Shown: piece after piece, positions 17,055-31,305 of the stretch
Position numbering within the stretch: position 1 is the stretch's first letter
How the letters are laid out: each line of letters begins with the position of its first letter
NCBI GenBank assembly: GCA_963693365.1
Contig: CAVNZM010000011.1
Span: 6,510,001 to 6,574,000 of the forward strand
Length of the DNA stretch: 64,000 bases
Direction: 5' to 3'
Origin: Amoebidium appalachense
Lineage: Eukaryota; Ichthyosporea
Made by a program: the position numbers and the translations under genes
Notes under the pieces: model-generated
What the model was told of the DNA's origin: nothing
The model's database searches: none
What the model saw: the letters and a program-made list of their open reading frames with translations, nothing else

Positions 17055-18233
17055 TAGTGAAGTTTTAGGAGTAAAGAGAATGGACACGATGGACAGGACT
17101 TGGGGGAGTGTCCGGGGCTTGGGGATGGTAGCAACAATCGAGAACATCAGGCATGGCAAGGATTGGATAGGTGTAGGAATTATCATCAATCTCACGTTAA
17201 GTATTGGGGGAGGGGGGGGGGGGAGGGGGGGGGAGGGGGGGGGGGGGGGGGGGGGGGGCACGGAGGGGGGGGGGGGGGGGGGGGGAGGGGGGGGCAATGT
17301 GGGCAATGGATATTGCGGGTAGTCGGGTGGTGGTGTGTTGGAAGGATTAAAAAAAAGAGTGGGGGGGGGGGGGGGGGGAGGGGGGGGAGGGGGGAGGGGG
17401 GGGAGGGAGGGAGGGGAACGAGGGATTATAAACGGCGGAAAGGGGGGAGACGAGAAAGGGGAAAGGGAGGGGGGAGGGGGGGGGGCGGGGGGCACGGGAA
17501 GGGGGGGGAGGGGGGGGGTTTACCTGACGAGGGGTTGCATCGGGGAACTTTGAGAGGTAGAGGGCAGCAGCACCGGCAACATGGGGAGACGCCCTGATTT
17601 GATTCGGTGATGTGAGTTTGGGCGAGAATTTTAAATTGCGTTTTAGGTTGCAAGCAATGTGTGTGTGTCTTTTGGCCAAAACCTCATGAAGAATAATTGA
17701 ATTTCTTAAGATGCATCCTCGCCGGCCAGCCCAATATCAAATCCCAATATCCTAACACACGCACAACCGAAACCTAACCCAACCCTTGCTTTCTTTAACA
17801 TAACTTACTATATATCCCTACGAAAATCTCCTCTCAGGTGGAGGCCGGTCTTAAAGCGCACGCAACAAAGGGTGCCCTAACCAACCTCCTCGCCACCTAC
17901 GCCATCACCACTATCTCTACGTCGATTTCACAAACACCACCCTCCCCACCGTTATCGAACCTTCCTCCGTCCCTATCACATGGACTTGCAGGTTTCCCCG
18001 CCGCAACAACAACTGCTACAGAAACAGTTAACCCTACAACCACCATCACCGCTCCTGTTGCAATTACCACCACAATGTTTAACCCTACTACTACTACGGC
18101 GACTCCCACCACCATCACCACCACCGGCCCGGCCCCGTCTCCGACTTGTCGGAGCAACTTTGGGTCGTCGTATAATGAGTTCTGCAACCTGGGTAACAAC
18201 TGCGTGCTCTATTCGTTCTGCGTTAAAATTTAA
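17055..18233 (+). pseudogene. Subtilisin-like serine protease (peptidase S8), rearranged fragment
   Basis: Three exon pieces are recognisable. 17055-17200 (plus; acceptor ACGTGCAG, donor GTATTG) encodes SEVLGVKRMD...GIIINLTLS, the S8 segment between the catalytic His and Ser. 17524-17593 lies on the MINUS strand and encodes ASPHVAGAAALYLSKF plus PDATPRQ, the block after the catalytic-Ser motif GTSM. It has a perfect acceptor and a GTAAAC donor. 17838-18233 (plus; acceptor CTCTCAG) continues with VEAGLKAHATKGALTNLL, a Thr-rich linker and a four-Cys tail, ending in TAA. The middle exon joins the last in phase 0 across CAG|GTG, so they belong to one gene, but it is inverted relative to its neighbours. 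The exon with VAAGN and GTSM is not found, nor are 5' exons. Either a real inversion and deletion killed the gene, or the assembly is wrong. Confidence 0.7.
17201..17523. repeat. Poly-G-rich stretch within the subtilisin region
   Basis: The stretch is nearly all G with a few A, apart from about 50 unique bases at 17292-17345. Read from the inverted exon it is a poly-C tract directly after the donor, as in other introns of this window. It is a natural place for misassembly. Confidence 0.75.
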
Positions 18234-20310
<2,077 letters not shown>

Positions 20311-21789
20311 AATTTGTGACCATTTCGAAATCAGTTCTGTCGGCCGCATATGTACCGTATGTACCGTAGTAGGCTGTTCACATGGCGTGATGATGCATGT
20401 CATGTAATGTACTGGTCCCTGGTGCAGTCCTGTTCACATTAGGCTCGAGCTCGTAGCTTCCGGGCACGCCTGAAAGTTGCGCCCGCTCAGGCGACGTCCG
20501 AGTCGAATTAGAACCTCAATCAACCTCTCATGATCACTCAGCCGGAATTTCAAAGCGGCCGCTGACTCGATCGTTGCATGAAAAGTGCCGCCGTGCTGAC
20601 CTTACAAGACGTTCGAACAAGGCTGACCACTGTCTGGCTGTCGCCAGTCTGTCGGCCGACTGTCGACTGTCGAGTCATGCTGCGGTTGAACAGAGCCTCC
20701 CTCGGCGCGGGCACGTGCACACTGATCACCAGGTGACCGGGTGACCCTTGCAGTTGGAGCAACCCTGTTGGTGTGTAGCTGTTCAAATGCCATCTCGTAA
20801 AGGGCCAAAATCGCAAAGAAAATGCTCTCCAAAGACGCCTGGGGCACTTATTTTGTTGTAGCTGGAGGCAAATATACCAGAAATGCTTTTGAAGATAGGA
20901 TAGGCTAATCATTGGCACAACTTAGTATTATTATATGTTACCACGTGACCCCAAAAACTTTTAGTAATTGCACACCCTGTTATCACACCGAAAAGCCACC
21001 AATCACAGTCGGTGAGCATGACGTATCCAATAGGAAATTAGTATCACACTCGGTAATGCACCAGGCTGACATAAAAACATTGTTTACCAATAAACCGATC
21101 AGAAACCAATCATAACGCAGAAATCTAAAAGGTCTACGAATCGTATGCCAACCGTCACCAGCCGAAGAGGGCACCAAAAATCAGATCCGCCCAGACGGTA
21201 GCAATTTATGCACTACACAATGCATATGATGACCAAGTAAAGTAATATATACTTACCACTGTCCAACTAGAAGAAAAAAATATCATTACACTGAGAAGAT
21301 TAATTCATAAATAGGGTTTTGTAGACACCGTGTTGCCATAAGCTGGCCTCATTTGTCAACTTACTACATAGTTTTGGCTGTACACACTGCAACGTATGCA
21401 TTTCTGCGATTGGCCAATAATCACGCCTCGGGAGGCGGCCACCGAGTTGCATGACCGGCCACAACCCATGGCACAACGTTCCTGTTCCCAAAGTCACACA
21501 GCACTCGACCGTATGTATGATATGATGCACGGAGTTGTGATTTTTAATGCCCACCTGCTTTATTATCCCTACAATTTCTGTCGAAGAAAGTTAGTTGGTA
21601 AATTCATCAGCATAGTAATGAGCATGCACAACTACTTATTTTGGCGAAGAACAGGATCCAAGGGTAGCATGTTTACCTTGGGAAATAAAAGTTGGTGAAT
21701 AGTGTTTTTCCTCACACAAGCTCTCAACGAAAATTCGTTTTTATAGTATCGTTGTTTTTTGGGTGTTCGGCATATATAAACAATAGAAA
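20311..21789. other. Intergenic, ordinary complexity
   Basis: About 1.5 kb without simple repeats, carrying CCAAT/ATTGG words near 21000, 21027, 21085, 21103 and 21411. A TATATAAA box at 21773-21780 is only 10 nt before the first ATG of the next gene. A 122-codon minus-strand frame at 20550-20918 has no recognisable domain. No supportable gene. Confidence 0.4.
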
Positions 21790-22990
21790 ATGCCGGACGT
21801 TGAGAAGAACTTTCAGCAACCCAAGTCACGGGCAATGACACGGTGGCTGTTGGAGCTTTTAAAGCTTTCTACGTGGATTGTTTTGTTCGTTTCGGCAGCA
21901 CATTATGATTTAGGAGCCATATTTTTGGCGTTTACGGTGGTTTTCGCTGCGTGCGCCGTATTTTTCCAAGACACAACACTCCTCACGCCTTTTCCTTTCG
22001 TTTACGGAGATATCCAAAAGGTCGTGTCAGTCCGAAAAACCTCCACAACGAGAGTTCGTTTTTCCGAGCCTCAGACGGAAGTTTTGGAGAAGCAACCTTT
22101 TTCGAGGTCTTCGAGTAACAGCAGTAATTCTAGTAGCAGTAGTGAGGAACGGGAAATCCAAAGTGAACTGAAAGACCGCGCCTGCATATCTTCAAACAGT
22201 AAGTTACCTGAATACACGTGTACGTGTGTGGATTTACGGATTTTCTAATATTTGTGCTTTCTAATATTTGTGCTTGCGTGTTGGTGTGTTTTGTCGTGTT
22301 GTCCTTTGATTTTCTGTGTGTGCAAATTTTGTGTACAGTGGACATACGTTGACGCTGTGTTTGAGTGCATATTCATGTTACGGGTGTGCCAAACAGGTGC
22401 CTCGTCTGTCTGTTAAGGTGTACGTGTGCGCTATCAGTGGAGTGGTTGCCGAAGAGCTGTACAACGATTTCGGCCACGTCTTTCAGTTTTTGCGGTGCTT
22501 TTGTTTGGATGCGCCAATTCCGGTGCAAATCCGGGCTGCATATCATGATGTGGATATGTGTTTATAGTTGTGCATCTTGTCTGCCAGTGAAGCATCAAAC
22601 TGCAAATGTAATGTGACTCACAGAACACGTTCGTGCGACAACCGTGCACCTACGCAGCACACGAAAACACAAACAAACACATACACAACTCGAGCACGAG
22701 CACATACATGCACTGATGCACACACACATTCAAACACGCACACACGCACACGCAGACACACTCACCACACACATCACCAGTGCACGGCATCCACACGTAT
22801 GAAAACAGCCTTTCATGTTATTTGTTTTTAAAGTTTGCTGCACACCTGCCCAGTGTAAACGAACACCGAGAATTGGACATACCTCATGCATATCACGTGG
22901 CACCCGTTTTCGAAAATGCGCCGAGATAGAACCACAATGCGCTACATTATGTCGTATGATAGTACAGTTAATTATACAAATGCGCGCGCG

Positions 22991-23059
<69 letters not shown>

Positions 23060-24080
23060 AAACACGCCTCTGCATGTGAGTGGATCACTATCACGGCCAT
23101 TCACCTAGGCTGGTACTGTAAATGCACACATCTATCATGATACGTCCCGTAACGCAAGTCTAACCCCTCGCTCTGTGTCCCCTCCCCCCACCCACCTTCC
23201 CCCCCTCCCCCCCCCCCCCCCCCCCCTCCTCTCCTCCCTTTTTGCCCCTCTCCTCCCTCCCCTCTTCCCCTCTTTCCTTCCCCCTTCCCTACTCCCCATC
23301 TTCCTCTTCCATCCAGGCCAGATAGAGCTCTCTCTGTGCTCGCCACTACGACCGATCCGCGTGCTGCGAAACCCCACACTCAACCCCGACCACTCCCACT
23401 ATTATCTCTACATTCCGGATGGATTTTTCAAAAACATCGCAATTTACGACTCAAAGGGACAGGTTGTGTTTCACGTCAACCACAAATCCAGCAGCATGCA
23501 CCATAAATATTCGCTCGTAGATCCCCGGACAGGGGTGTCCTATGCCGGGATGCGAAATTTGTTTGCGAGCAAAGGCCCGTTTCCCGTCGCGTGTACAATG
23601 ATCACGGATGCAACTTTCAAATCGCAACACGCAATCGTGTACGGAACGCGATCATACTATGGGCACCTTCTGGCCGAAGGGAAAGATGAGACTTTTCCCA
23701 CCGATACGCCTTATCGGGTGCGAATCTGGAACCAGCCAATGAACGTGGACGACCGACTTCCTATTATGGAAGGTCGCACACTCGGATTGGTGCAATCAGA
23801 GAAATCGTGGCAGATGGTCGGCGACGACGGAAAAAACACGATGGAGATTGTAACGCGGGGGGGCTCTACGCACTGGAGACACCTGCGGAATCGGGAAGCG
23901 ACGTTTTTGATTGGTGTTGCTGCAGATACGGACACTCATTTTATGCTCATGACCGCGATTGCGATGCTGAGACGCACAGCGTTGTATTATTCCAAGTATG
24001 ACGACGTGTGGGATCCGGTGACGGGGAGATATGTGGATTCGGAGAGTGACCATATCCCTACGACCCCGTTTCTGTTTTGA
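21790..24080 (+). CDS. Membrane-anchored tubby C-terminal-like / LURP-one-related (LOR) protein
   Basis: Two exons: 21790-22198 and 23317-24080. The donor AACA|GTAAGT and acceptor CATCCAG join as A+GC (Ser), giving 390 residues. The N-terminal exon has one or two hydrophobic helices (STWIVLFVSAAHY and GAIFLAFTVVFAACAVFFQ) followed by a Ser/Glu-rich linker. Exon 2 has the alternating beta pattern of the tubby-like fold: IAIYDSKGQVVFHV, YSLVDPRTG, ATFLIGVAADTDTHF, then a C-terminal helix (LMTAIAMLRRTALYYSKYD). This resembles LOR and phospholipid-scramblase-like proteins, so a lipid-binding, membrane-tethered role is plausible but inferred. A TATA box at 21773 is so near the first ATG that Met16 (21835) may be the real start; it would still include both hydrophobic helices. 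Confidence 0.75.
22199..23316 (+). other. Intron of the LOR-like gene
   Basis: GT..AG intron of 1118 nt. It contains a (GC)n/(CA)n block at 22982-23057 and a C/T-rich tract at 23180-23310 that serves as the polypyrimidine tract. It has no poly-C after the donor, unlike most other introns here. Confidence 0.7.
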
Positions 24081-24091
24081 TTACTAGTCTC

Positions 24092-24149
<58 letters not shown>

Positions 24150-24396
24150 TCTCTTAATTTGTTCTCTCTCTTTTGTTTTGAATATTCTGCAGGCTACTAG
24201 ATAAAAGTGCTTTTGGTAGGCGAGGTTGTTCCTCCCCATTCCGCTTTCCTCTTTGTCACAACTATCTTTATCTCCCTCTTCGATATCTCTAGGCAACACG
24301 TGTGGTTGCTTCCACCGTTTCTCTTGCCTTTTCTTTTCTTGTCTTTCTTTCCTCTCCCCTCTCCCCCCCCCCCCCCCCCCCCCTCTCTCTCTCCTT

Positions 24397-24427
<31 letters not shown>

Positions 24428-24752
24428 GGTTGCACACGTCGAGCGAATGATGATTGGTTGGGAAATGCAGAACCGGGCACTCAGATTTGTTTTCCCCTTT
24501 TGCGTATGATAAGGTGGTAGAATCCTCTTCCTCAGAGAGCCTAAGCGTCTATAGTTTTAGCAGATTTCGAATGATAATGTAGGTGGGGGCATGCACACGG
24601 GCCACATGTATTTTTTTTGTGCTTCACAGTTGCCCAGTTCCTAGCATCTGCAGTGCAGAAACTTAGCAAAAGTGAACATTAATGCTCGTGATTTTGGTTG
24701 TCGTTTTCATTGTGCAGCCTTTCACTACTTATTCTTATTATTCCTTCCACTT

Positions 24753-24787
<35 letters not shown>

Positions 24788-26770
24788 AGTCTAATTGGAC
24801 GTGCCATGAAGCGAAGTTGTACATGTGGTCAGGTGTTTGTGCTAGGACAACACCAACAGTATACGTAATTCCACTAAGCAAATGACAACTCTGAATAATA
24901 GAAGGTCTGTTAAATCTCTAGGGCTCTAGTGCTGATGAGGCCCTGTTATCATGAATTCTATAGTTATAGAACAGGCATGTTTGTTTTTTTGCCGAGTGGC
25001 GTCTGAAACATACCCTAGGGTGACAGCTGCATGGCGAAAGAAGAAATAAAATTGTGAATTCTTCCATGTGCACATTCCTTCCTGGGCCAACCCGGCTAAT
25101 ATTAACATACACATCAATAAGTACAAACAAGAGAGACAGAACTGGCACATACTGTTGACTAGTACTATCAACATATAGCTACGATTATAAAACAATAATA
25201 AAAGTAGGAATTAATACGTTTTAAAACCTTCTTAGTCACATTCGAATATAGCACCGCTGCTTTTATGGTGGGTAGCAGCCCTAGGAGATCTACACCGTGA
25301 CATATATACATACTTTCCAACTGAGCCCGTCATTGCAACTGACAGATCCAAGAGACATTACTGGCATATAGGCTCTCATTAGATCCCGCTCGGATATGCT
25401 CTTTTAGAGTCCCCACGTGTTTGCTTGGCCCTGGTAGGTTTTAGGGGGGGGGTCGCCGTTAGGGTATACCAGTAATGATGTCTTAAGCTTCTTGGGAAGT
25501 GTATATATGTGGCCTGGTCATCGTCAATGACTAGTTGGAGCAAACTACATTAACTACATTCACGTACATATGGACGTGCTCCAGGTATCATAAACGGGCC
25601 CGTTTCACGTACATACAAACAGGTTAGCACGGCCCAACTGATGATGGGCGTGACCCCCGCGGCGGTCACATGTGCATGCAGGCGCACACCGTGATAGAGT
25701 GTGGGTCCCGTGGGACGTTCGAACTCATCCAGGATGCGAAAAACTTTCTCACGATTTCATCTCTTTTTCTGAAATGTAGTTATCTTAAATATATCTTACC
25801 GACTTTGTAATAATGATTCATATCTAAAAATGGATGATAGATAGCCGCATGCACAATGCTATGAATTTCATGATACATTTACATGCGCATGTGGCAACGA
25901 TCATCGGATTCATGCGCATGCAGTGCACATGTGTATATGTGTCATAAATACACGGGACATGACGTCCACGGCCCACATGATGTGCGTGCCCCTACCCCGC
26001 ACGGCGCACATGATGTGCGTAGAGTCTATTCGATCGTGGGCACATGCATGATCAGTCAGGCATGCACATGATGCACATGTGTACACGTACATGTACACAT
26101 GCTTTCTATTTTGTGATTTCATCTTTGTGTTACCATGAGTATCAGGTAAGAAAAAACTTCTTATATGTACGGCACGGAAACATGGCATGCGCAAAGGTAA
26201 GTGTCTATCAAAACTTAGTAAGTGACACACTTCTTCGAGACTGTGGGTGTTGCGCGCGCTGCACGCGCTGCGCCCGCATCAGCGGCCAGTGTGCGGCTGT
26301 ATACCGGATCTACAAGATCAAATTTAAGTTTTGAACATTCTCTGGCAAATCTCTTAATGATTGGCCCAGGAGATCTAGATCTAGATCCTCTGCTCCTGGC
26401 GTCAGACTCATGATCAGCGCCTGCCTGTCCGTGCCTGAGCGGAGCGCGTCCGTGCACGTGGGACCGTCACGGAGTACTACACTGAGTAGCCTACTACGCG
26501 CTTGCGTGCGCCGGGTGCGCGTGTGGATGTATACGTGTACGTGGCGACTCAGCCTGATTCAGGCCTAGGCCTATTTGTAAAATTTTATTGTAGGCCTGTG
26601 CCGTTTGGCGGGTATGAGGCATGCATGGGTGACTGCTTGGGCACAATCAGCTGCAGTGTCACTGAGTTGCATGAAGACTAACCTGTTTGTGTGTGTGTGT
26701 TTGTGCACATGTATGCGTGGTGCGTGCAAGTGTACATGACGTGCGCGTAAGCTTGTGATGTGTATGTGAA
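24081..26770. other. Intergenic, mixed; no supportable gene
   Basis: (CT)n lies at 24090-24145, C and T runs at 24363-24405, and G runs at 24407-24429 and 24757-24783. 25860-26110 is full of CATGTGCAC-like self-complementary words. A minus-strand frame at 24190-24330 (RWKQPHVLPRDIEEGDKD and on) has normal composition but no identified domain or clear splice partners. The rest shows nothing. Confidence 0.4.
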
Positions 26771-26773
26771 CGT

Positions 26774-27138
26774 TAATGCGTTATGCCATTGTCACTGTGT
26801 AACTGTTTACAGGTGTTTGTGCGTGTGTGTGTGCGTGCCAAAGGCTGAGACCCGTAAGGCGTGCCCCCGCTAGGGGGCACGCAGAACCAAGAATTGGCTA
26901 GTACCTTGTATGTTGCCGCAGGCGACAGTCACTAGACAAAGTTTGATCGCGCGTAATCGGATTTGGATTTACGAATTGGTTCAAAATGACGTAAGCCCAG
27001 CCTACTAGTAAAAATAAGACATCATCCGTCTGCCCAGGCTTTTTATGCGTTATGCCACTGTCACTGTGTGACTGTTTACAGGTGTTTGTGGGTGTGTGTG
27101 TGCGTGCCAAAGGCTCCAGACCCGTAAGGCGTGCCCCC
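26774..27138. repeat. Direct repeat of about 95 bp, two copies
   Basis: Copies at 26774-26868 and 27043-27138 share TGCGTTATGCCA.TGTCACT, CTGTTTACAGGTGTTTGTG and CCCGTAAGGCGTGCCCCC with few mismatches. The first copy ends in a near-perfect palindrome of GCGTGCCCCC and its complement (26859-26882). The pair lies just left of the hAT element but outside its target duplication. Confidence 0.75.
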
Positions 27139-27239
27139 TTGATTTAAAATTTTAGGGCATTCCGATTGGTCATTACACATTGAGCGATCTGATTGGTCAT
27201 TACAGCCAGAAGGACCCCGCCAGAGACCGTCCCCGCAGC

Positions 27240-27247
27240 GTCGTAAG
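27240..27247. repeat. Left target-site duplication of hAT element
   Basis: GTCGTAAG stands immediately before the left terminal inverted repeat and is matched exactly at 31306-31313. Eight bases is the diagnostic length for hAT insertion. Confidence 0.9.
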
Positions 27248-27525
27248 TAAGCCTATGTAAATCTATCCCAAAAAACTACCTAAATATCATATTGCTTTAA
27301 TCCCGATCTATCACAAAACCTACCTAAATATCATAGATCATATCCCGGAAAATCCCGAAAAATGGACCTAAATATCAAGTTCATCTATCCCTTGGGCCCC
27401 TATCTATCCCGAGAAATATCATTTTTCTCTCGCTGAAGCCTAAATATCCGGGCTAATATCCGGTTCTAAACTTAGCCCGGCGGGCAGGTATCCATAATAT
27501 TTCGAAGACTCAGGCCTAAGTATCA

Positions 27526-27598
<73 letters not shown>

Positions 27599-30500
27599 AT
27601 GGGGGGGGGGGGGGGGGGGGGGGGAGGCCGGGGGGATGCATGCATGCATACAAAGGATATGCATATGGATCATATGCACCATTACGTACGTGTGAGTCGT
27701 GACAAGTCTGCAGTGCACGTGTGGCCGGCCCCGGCCTCGATTGAGGGCGGGGGGTGGGGGGGGGGGGGGGGGAGGAATAACTTGTATGCATGCATGAAAA
27801 AGAGTATGTGTGCACGAACCAGAAGGCCAAAGGCTGGGGGGGGGGGGGGGGGGGGACTCAAGGCACGGGACGGTCTTGCCACCACAATGAAATTTTATCC
27901 TTGCTCACGTCGACTACTTATCTTCTACTACATATACATGACTTTTTATCAGCCTGACTTTGCTCTCGTTCACAACCTTGATCTTAGCCTATTTGCTACC
28001 TTGTAAGTTCATCTTACACACACCACTCTGAGGACATCTTGCAAACACACGTCAGCTGCAGCCTATTAGAAAAAAACAGCCTGGCTTCGACTTGGGTCTC
28101 TATAACTAAAAAAAAGCCTGCTTTTTAGAAAACTTCACACACCACAGCTACTTAGTAGCACCAATACAGAAAAAGCCCAGCTATGAAAACATGCAGCCTA
28201 GCCTACGGGCCACTAAGCCTTATTGAACTGCAGCATCATGGATGTCTCCATGATGTCAATCAGTGAGCTTTCTCGCTCGTCGCCAAAGGAAGCGGTGAGG
28301 CGAGAGAAGACGTGTTCCACTGCTCCAGATGACGGCTGCACACACATAGCACGCTTGGCGACCTCAGCAATAGTGGGGAACAGGGCATGGTTAGCCCGAT
28401 ACCAAGCACAGACGTCTGCGTCGCTCTTGACGCCCATGGCAGCGGAAATAAAGGCAGGGTGCTCCGCTTGCAGCCCAGCCATGACGGCAGCGTTGTCGCG
28501 GCAATAGGGGAAGACGCCGAGTGGAGAGAAGTCAGCAGCATTGGGCACACACTGGACCATGGCAGGGTGAAGGAGGCGGAGGGCCTTGAACAGCTCCATG
28601 AGTCCAGCAAGCTCCCCCCTGTTCTCAGCAAACTTGTCGTTGAAGTACCTGCGGGCAGGCTCGACAACCTTCAAGTTGTGGGCGTGCTCCTTCCAGAACG
28701 CCACGTGGTGTTGGGGCACACGCAGCTGCGTGAGGACCGCCCCCACCATTGTAGAGGCGCGCACATCGCCATTCAGCACGACAGACACTTTGATGATCTC
28801 GTCGTAGGCAGAAAAGGCCAACGGCCCGTCACCCTCGAGCACATAGGTGGCCTAAGGCTTGCATAGGGGCGTGCCAAACTCCACCACGGCAGCAAGCTCA
28901 ACCATGAACCTGACGTAGGCCTGTGCGTCATTGATGACGGTCAGACATTTCTCGACATTGGCAATGGCGATGTTGCTAGCTTGAAGCTGGCGGAGGGTGC
29001 TGATGCACATGACCACGTTGTTGAAGACAAAGGACGCACTCTCCAACCAAGACCACCACCGAGTGGTGTTGTAGCGGGTGGGACTCTTGCCGATCACTGA
29101 GCGAGCCACCAGCCGGGCAGCAGGGGACCGAGTGAAGATGTTGTTCCACCCGCTCATGAAGGACTCGAGGACGTTAGCAGCAAACTTGTCGCCACAGTTG
29201 TCGAGAGTGTGGGAGAAGCACCCCACACTTAAGGTGGAGGGGCTGAGAGCCTGAAGACCCCGCATGGCGGCATAGTTGACACTGGCCCTGTCATGGGTTG
29301 CACAGATGAGATCCCTCGCAGGGATAGCCAGCTCCTGCAGGATGGTCGTGCTGATGAGGGCCCCAAGCTGGGTGCCGTCCATTGACCGCTCGATGACTGT
29401 AAACTTGCCCACATCTTGCTTGATGACCCAGTCATCAGTCACATAGCGAACAACCACGGCCCACGCCTCGCCAGTGGTGGTGGTGCCGTCGAAAATGGTA
29501 GACACAGGGCGGTTACGGATGTTGGCCAGAAGCATATCGGTAAGGTGCTGGCGTAAGACGGGTACAAGGTCACGCAGGTTGCTGCTGTCAGTCATAGGCA
29601 TGGAGGTGTACTCATCAAACAACGGGCGAAACGAGTCAATTACGGTGATCGGGGAGCCGGACTCGAGTGCAGCCTGAACAGCACGCAGACGGAAGACGCG
29701 CACGTCAGTGGGCAGGGTCTTGCCCACCATGTTGGTCTCGGCAGTGAACTTGGCGAGGGTGTTGGCCAACGCATTGTTGTGGGCATTGTTGTGAGCTCGG
29801 TTCTCCACATTCTTCTTGTGGGCTTCGGACTCCAAGTGGGTCTGTAAGTTCTTCTTCTTGAGGCTCTGAACCCGGTTGCAGGCCGTGCAGAAGGGGAACT
29901 GGCCATTCGGGTAGGTGACCACGACCAGGGGCGCAGAGGGAAACTCGGCAACGCGTTGATGAGCGGTGATGGTCTTGGGATGGCTCTTGGTGGAGGGGGC
30001 CTTGAAGCCACGGGAGGCCGGTGTACCTTGGACTTGAGAGGGCTTGTTGACACGGATCTTGCGCTGACGACCCAGCTCCGATATCTTGGGAGGCTTGAGG
30101 GCAGCAAGCGCCGGGGGCAGAGCAGCACGGGCAGGGGCAGGGGCAGGGGCAGAGGCATCGTCGAGGACTACTTGCTCAACGTCGATAAGGTCAACCGGCT
30201 GAGCAGCAGGCCTTGCGGCTGGTGCGGGCAGCCCAGGCTGGACCTCCTGGTTGCCATCGTCCTGGCCAACACGGGCAGCCTTGCGAGCGCGCTCGACATC
30301 GTTGTTGGTGCTGACAATGTCAGCCACGGAAAAGCCACGCTTGTGCTTGCGAACAGACTGAGCCATGTTGATGTGTGAGTGCTTGTCCTTTACACGAAAA
30401 GCGAGGTAGCCGAAAACTGAAAGGTGGCAACTTAAATACCTTCGGCCGGCGGAATAACCGACCGTGAAAATTTAGAGGGAAGGCCATTGATTGGTGTAAA

Positions 30501-31035
30501 GACGATCCTTTTTGAATCGTGCGCCCAACGCTAGCCATTGAGAACGCAGCCCGCCAAATTGCAAAAAAATAATTGGCAGTAGGCTGTCCGCCATGTTCAA
30601 ATCCCCGTAAACTTACAAGCGTTTTTGTGCGTGAGGGTCTCTGAGGGATCTTCACGGACAACTACACATACATAGTTTATATGCTGCATGTTTATTATTT
30701 AATGAAAGACTAATAATGATGATTTGTTTTGTTTAGAAAATCAAATTCAAAACTCTACAATGCTAGGTGTGGCAGTGTATGCTGTCATGAAAAGGTCCAC
30801 TACTCGACGACTAGTGGGGGTCCCTGACTGAAGGAGCTCGAAATTATTCTGATGCCGTTCTCTATGAAATAAGAGAAGCCACTTATTTAATTCTCAATTT
30901 ACTAGTACAGTGCAAACCCCCCTTTAAACGCAGGGTCTTTGACGGTTTGTTTGTACGGCTGCCATTGGCCTGTGTTTTTCATTGGTCAAGCGTATGATGT
31001 GCCACTGCCAGTAGTTGCCATATAACTCACAGACA

Positions 31036-31070
<35 letters not shown>

Positions 31071-31305
31071 GTGATATCCCTGGCCACAAACATATATAAT
31101 ATATCCCTAAACCCACGGGATACCTAAATCTATCCTGAGCGCTCGACCGGGATATATCCACCCCATGTGGATAGATTGGAAATCCCGCCCCTCCCTAAAT
31201 ATCATTTGGAACTATCCCAAAACTGCCTAAATATCCGGATGTATCCCATATCCCGAGGGCCCCTAAATATCCTGTGGAGATGCGGGATTTTTTTACATAG
31301 GCTTA
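27248..31305 (-). mobile_element. Complete hAT-superfamily DNA transposon
   Basis: A 4,058-bp element bounded by 14-bp perfect terminal inverted repeats (TAAGCCTATGTAAA at 27248-27261; its complement at 31292-31305) and a perfect 8-bp target duplication, GTCGTAAG. The subterminal regions on both sides carry many copies of CCTAAATATC and ATCCC words, as expected for transposase-binding repeats. Within it are the transposase frame (28213-30366), a (GT)n array at 27533-27597, several poly-G runs (27601-27624, 27755-27771, 27837-27855) and an A run at 31037-31068. It sits about 400 bp before the PGAP3 start codon. Perfect ends suggest a fairly recent insertion. Confidence 0.93.
28213..30366 (-). 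pseudogene. hAT transposase with BED-type zinc finger, one in-frame TAG
   Basis: A single frame of 717 positions from ATG at 30366. The N-terminus is basic (SVRKHKRGF, nuclear-localisation-like). Around residues 145-190 is a BED/C2H2-like finger (FCTACNRVQ...LQTHLESEAHKK). The RNase H-like catalytic core follows, with FDGTTTTGEAW, CATHDRASVN and the CxxH block GCFSHTLDNCG. The C-terminal part carries the hAT dimerisation region (HALFPTIAEVAKRAMCVQ, SSGAVEHVFSRL). One TAG at 28854-28852 splits it into 504 and 212 codons, in the same frame with no indel, just before the C-terminal third. Unless the stop is read through or edited, the element cannot make full-length transposase. Everything else looks intact. 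Confidence 0.92.

Noticed and set aside
20550-20918. 122-codon minus-strand open frame
   Set aside because: Normal composition but no domain, no splice signals and no promoter context.
21773-21780. TATATAAA as the TATA box for the first ATG of the LOR-like gene
   Set aside because: Only 10 nt before that ATG, too near for a transcription start between them; it could serve Met16 instead.
24190-24437. Minus-strand frame RWKQPHVLPRDIEEGDKD
   Set aside because: Possible exon but no recognised family and no convincing donor/acceptor pair; left as unassigned.
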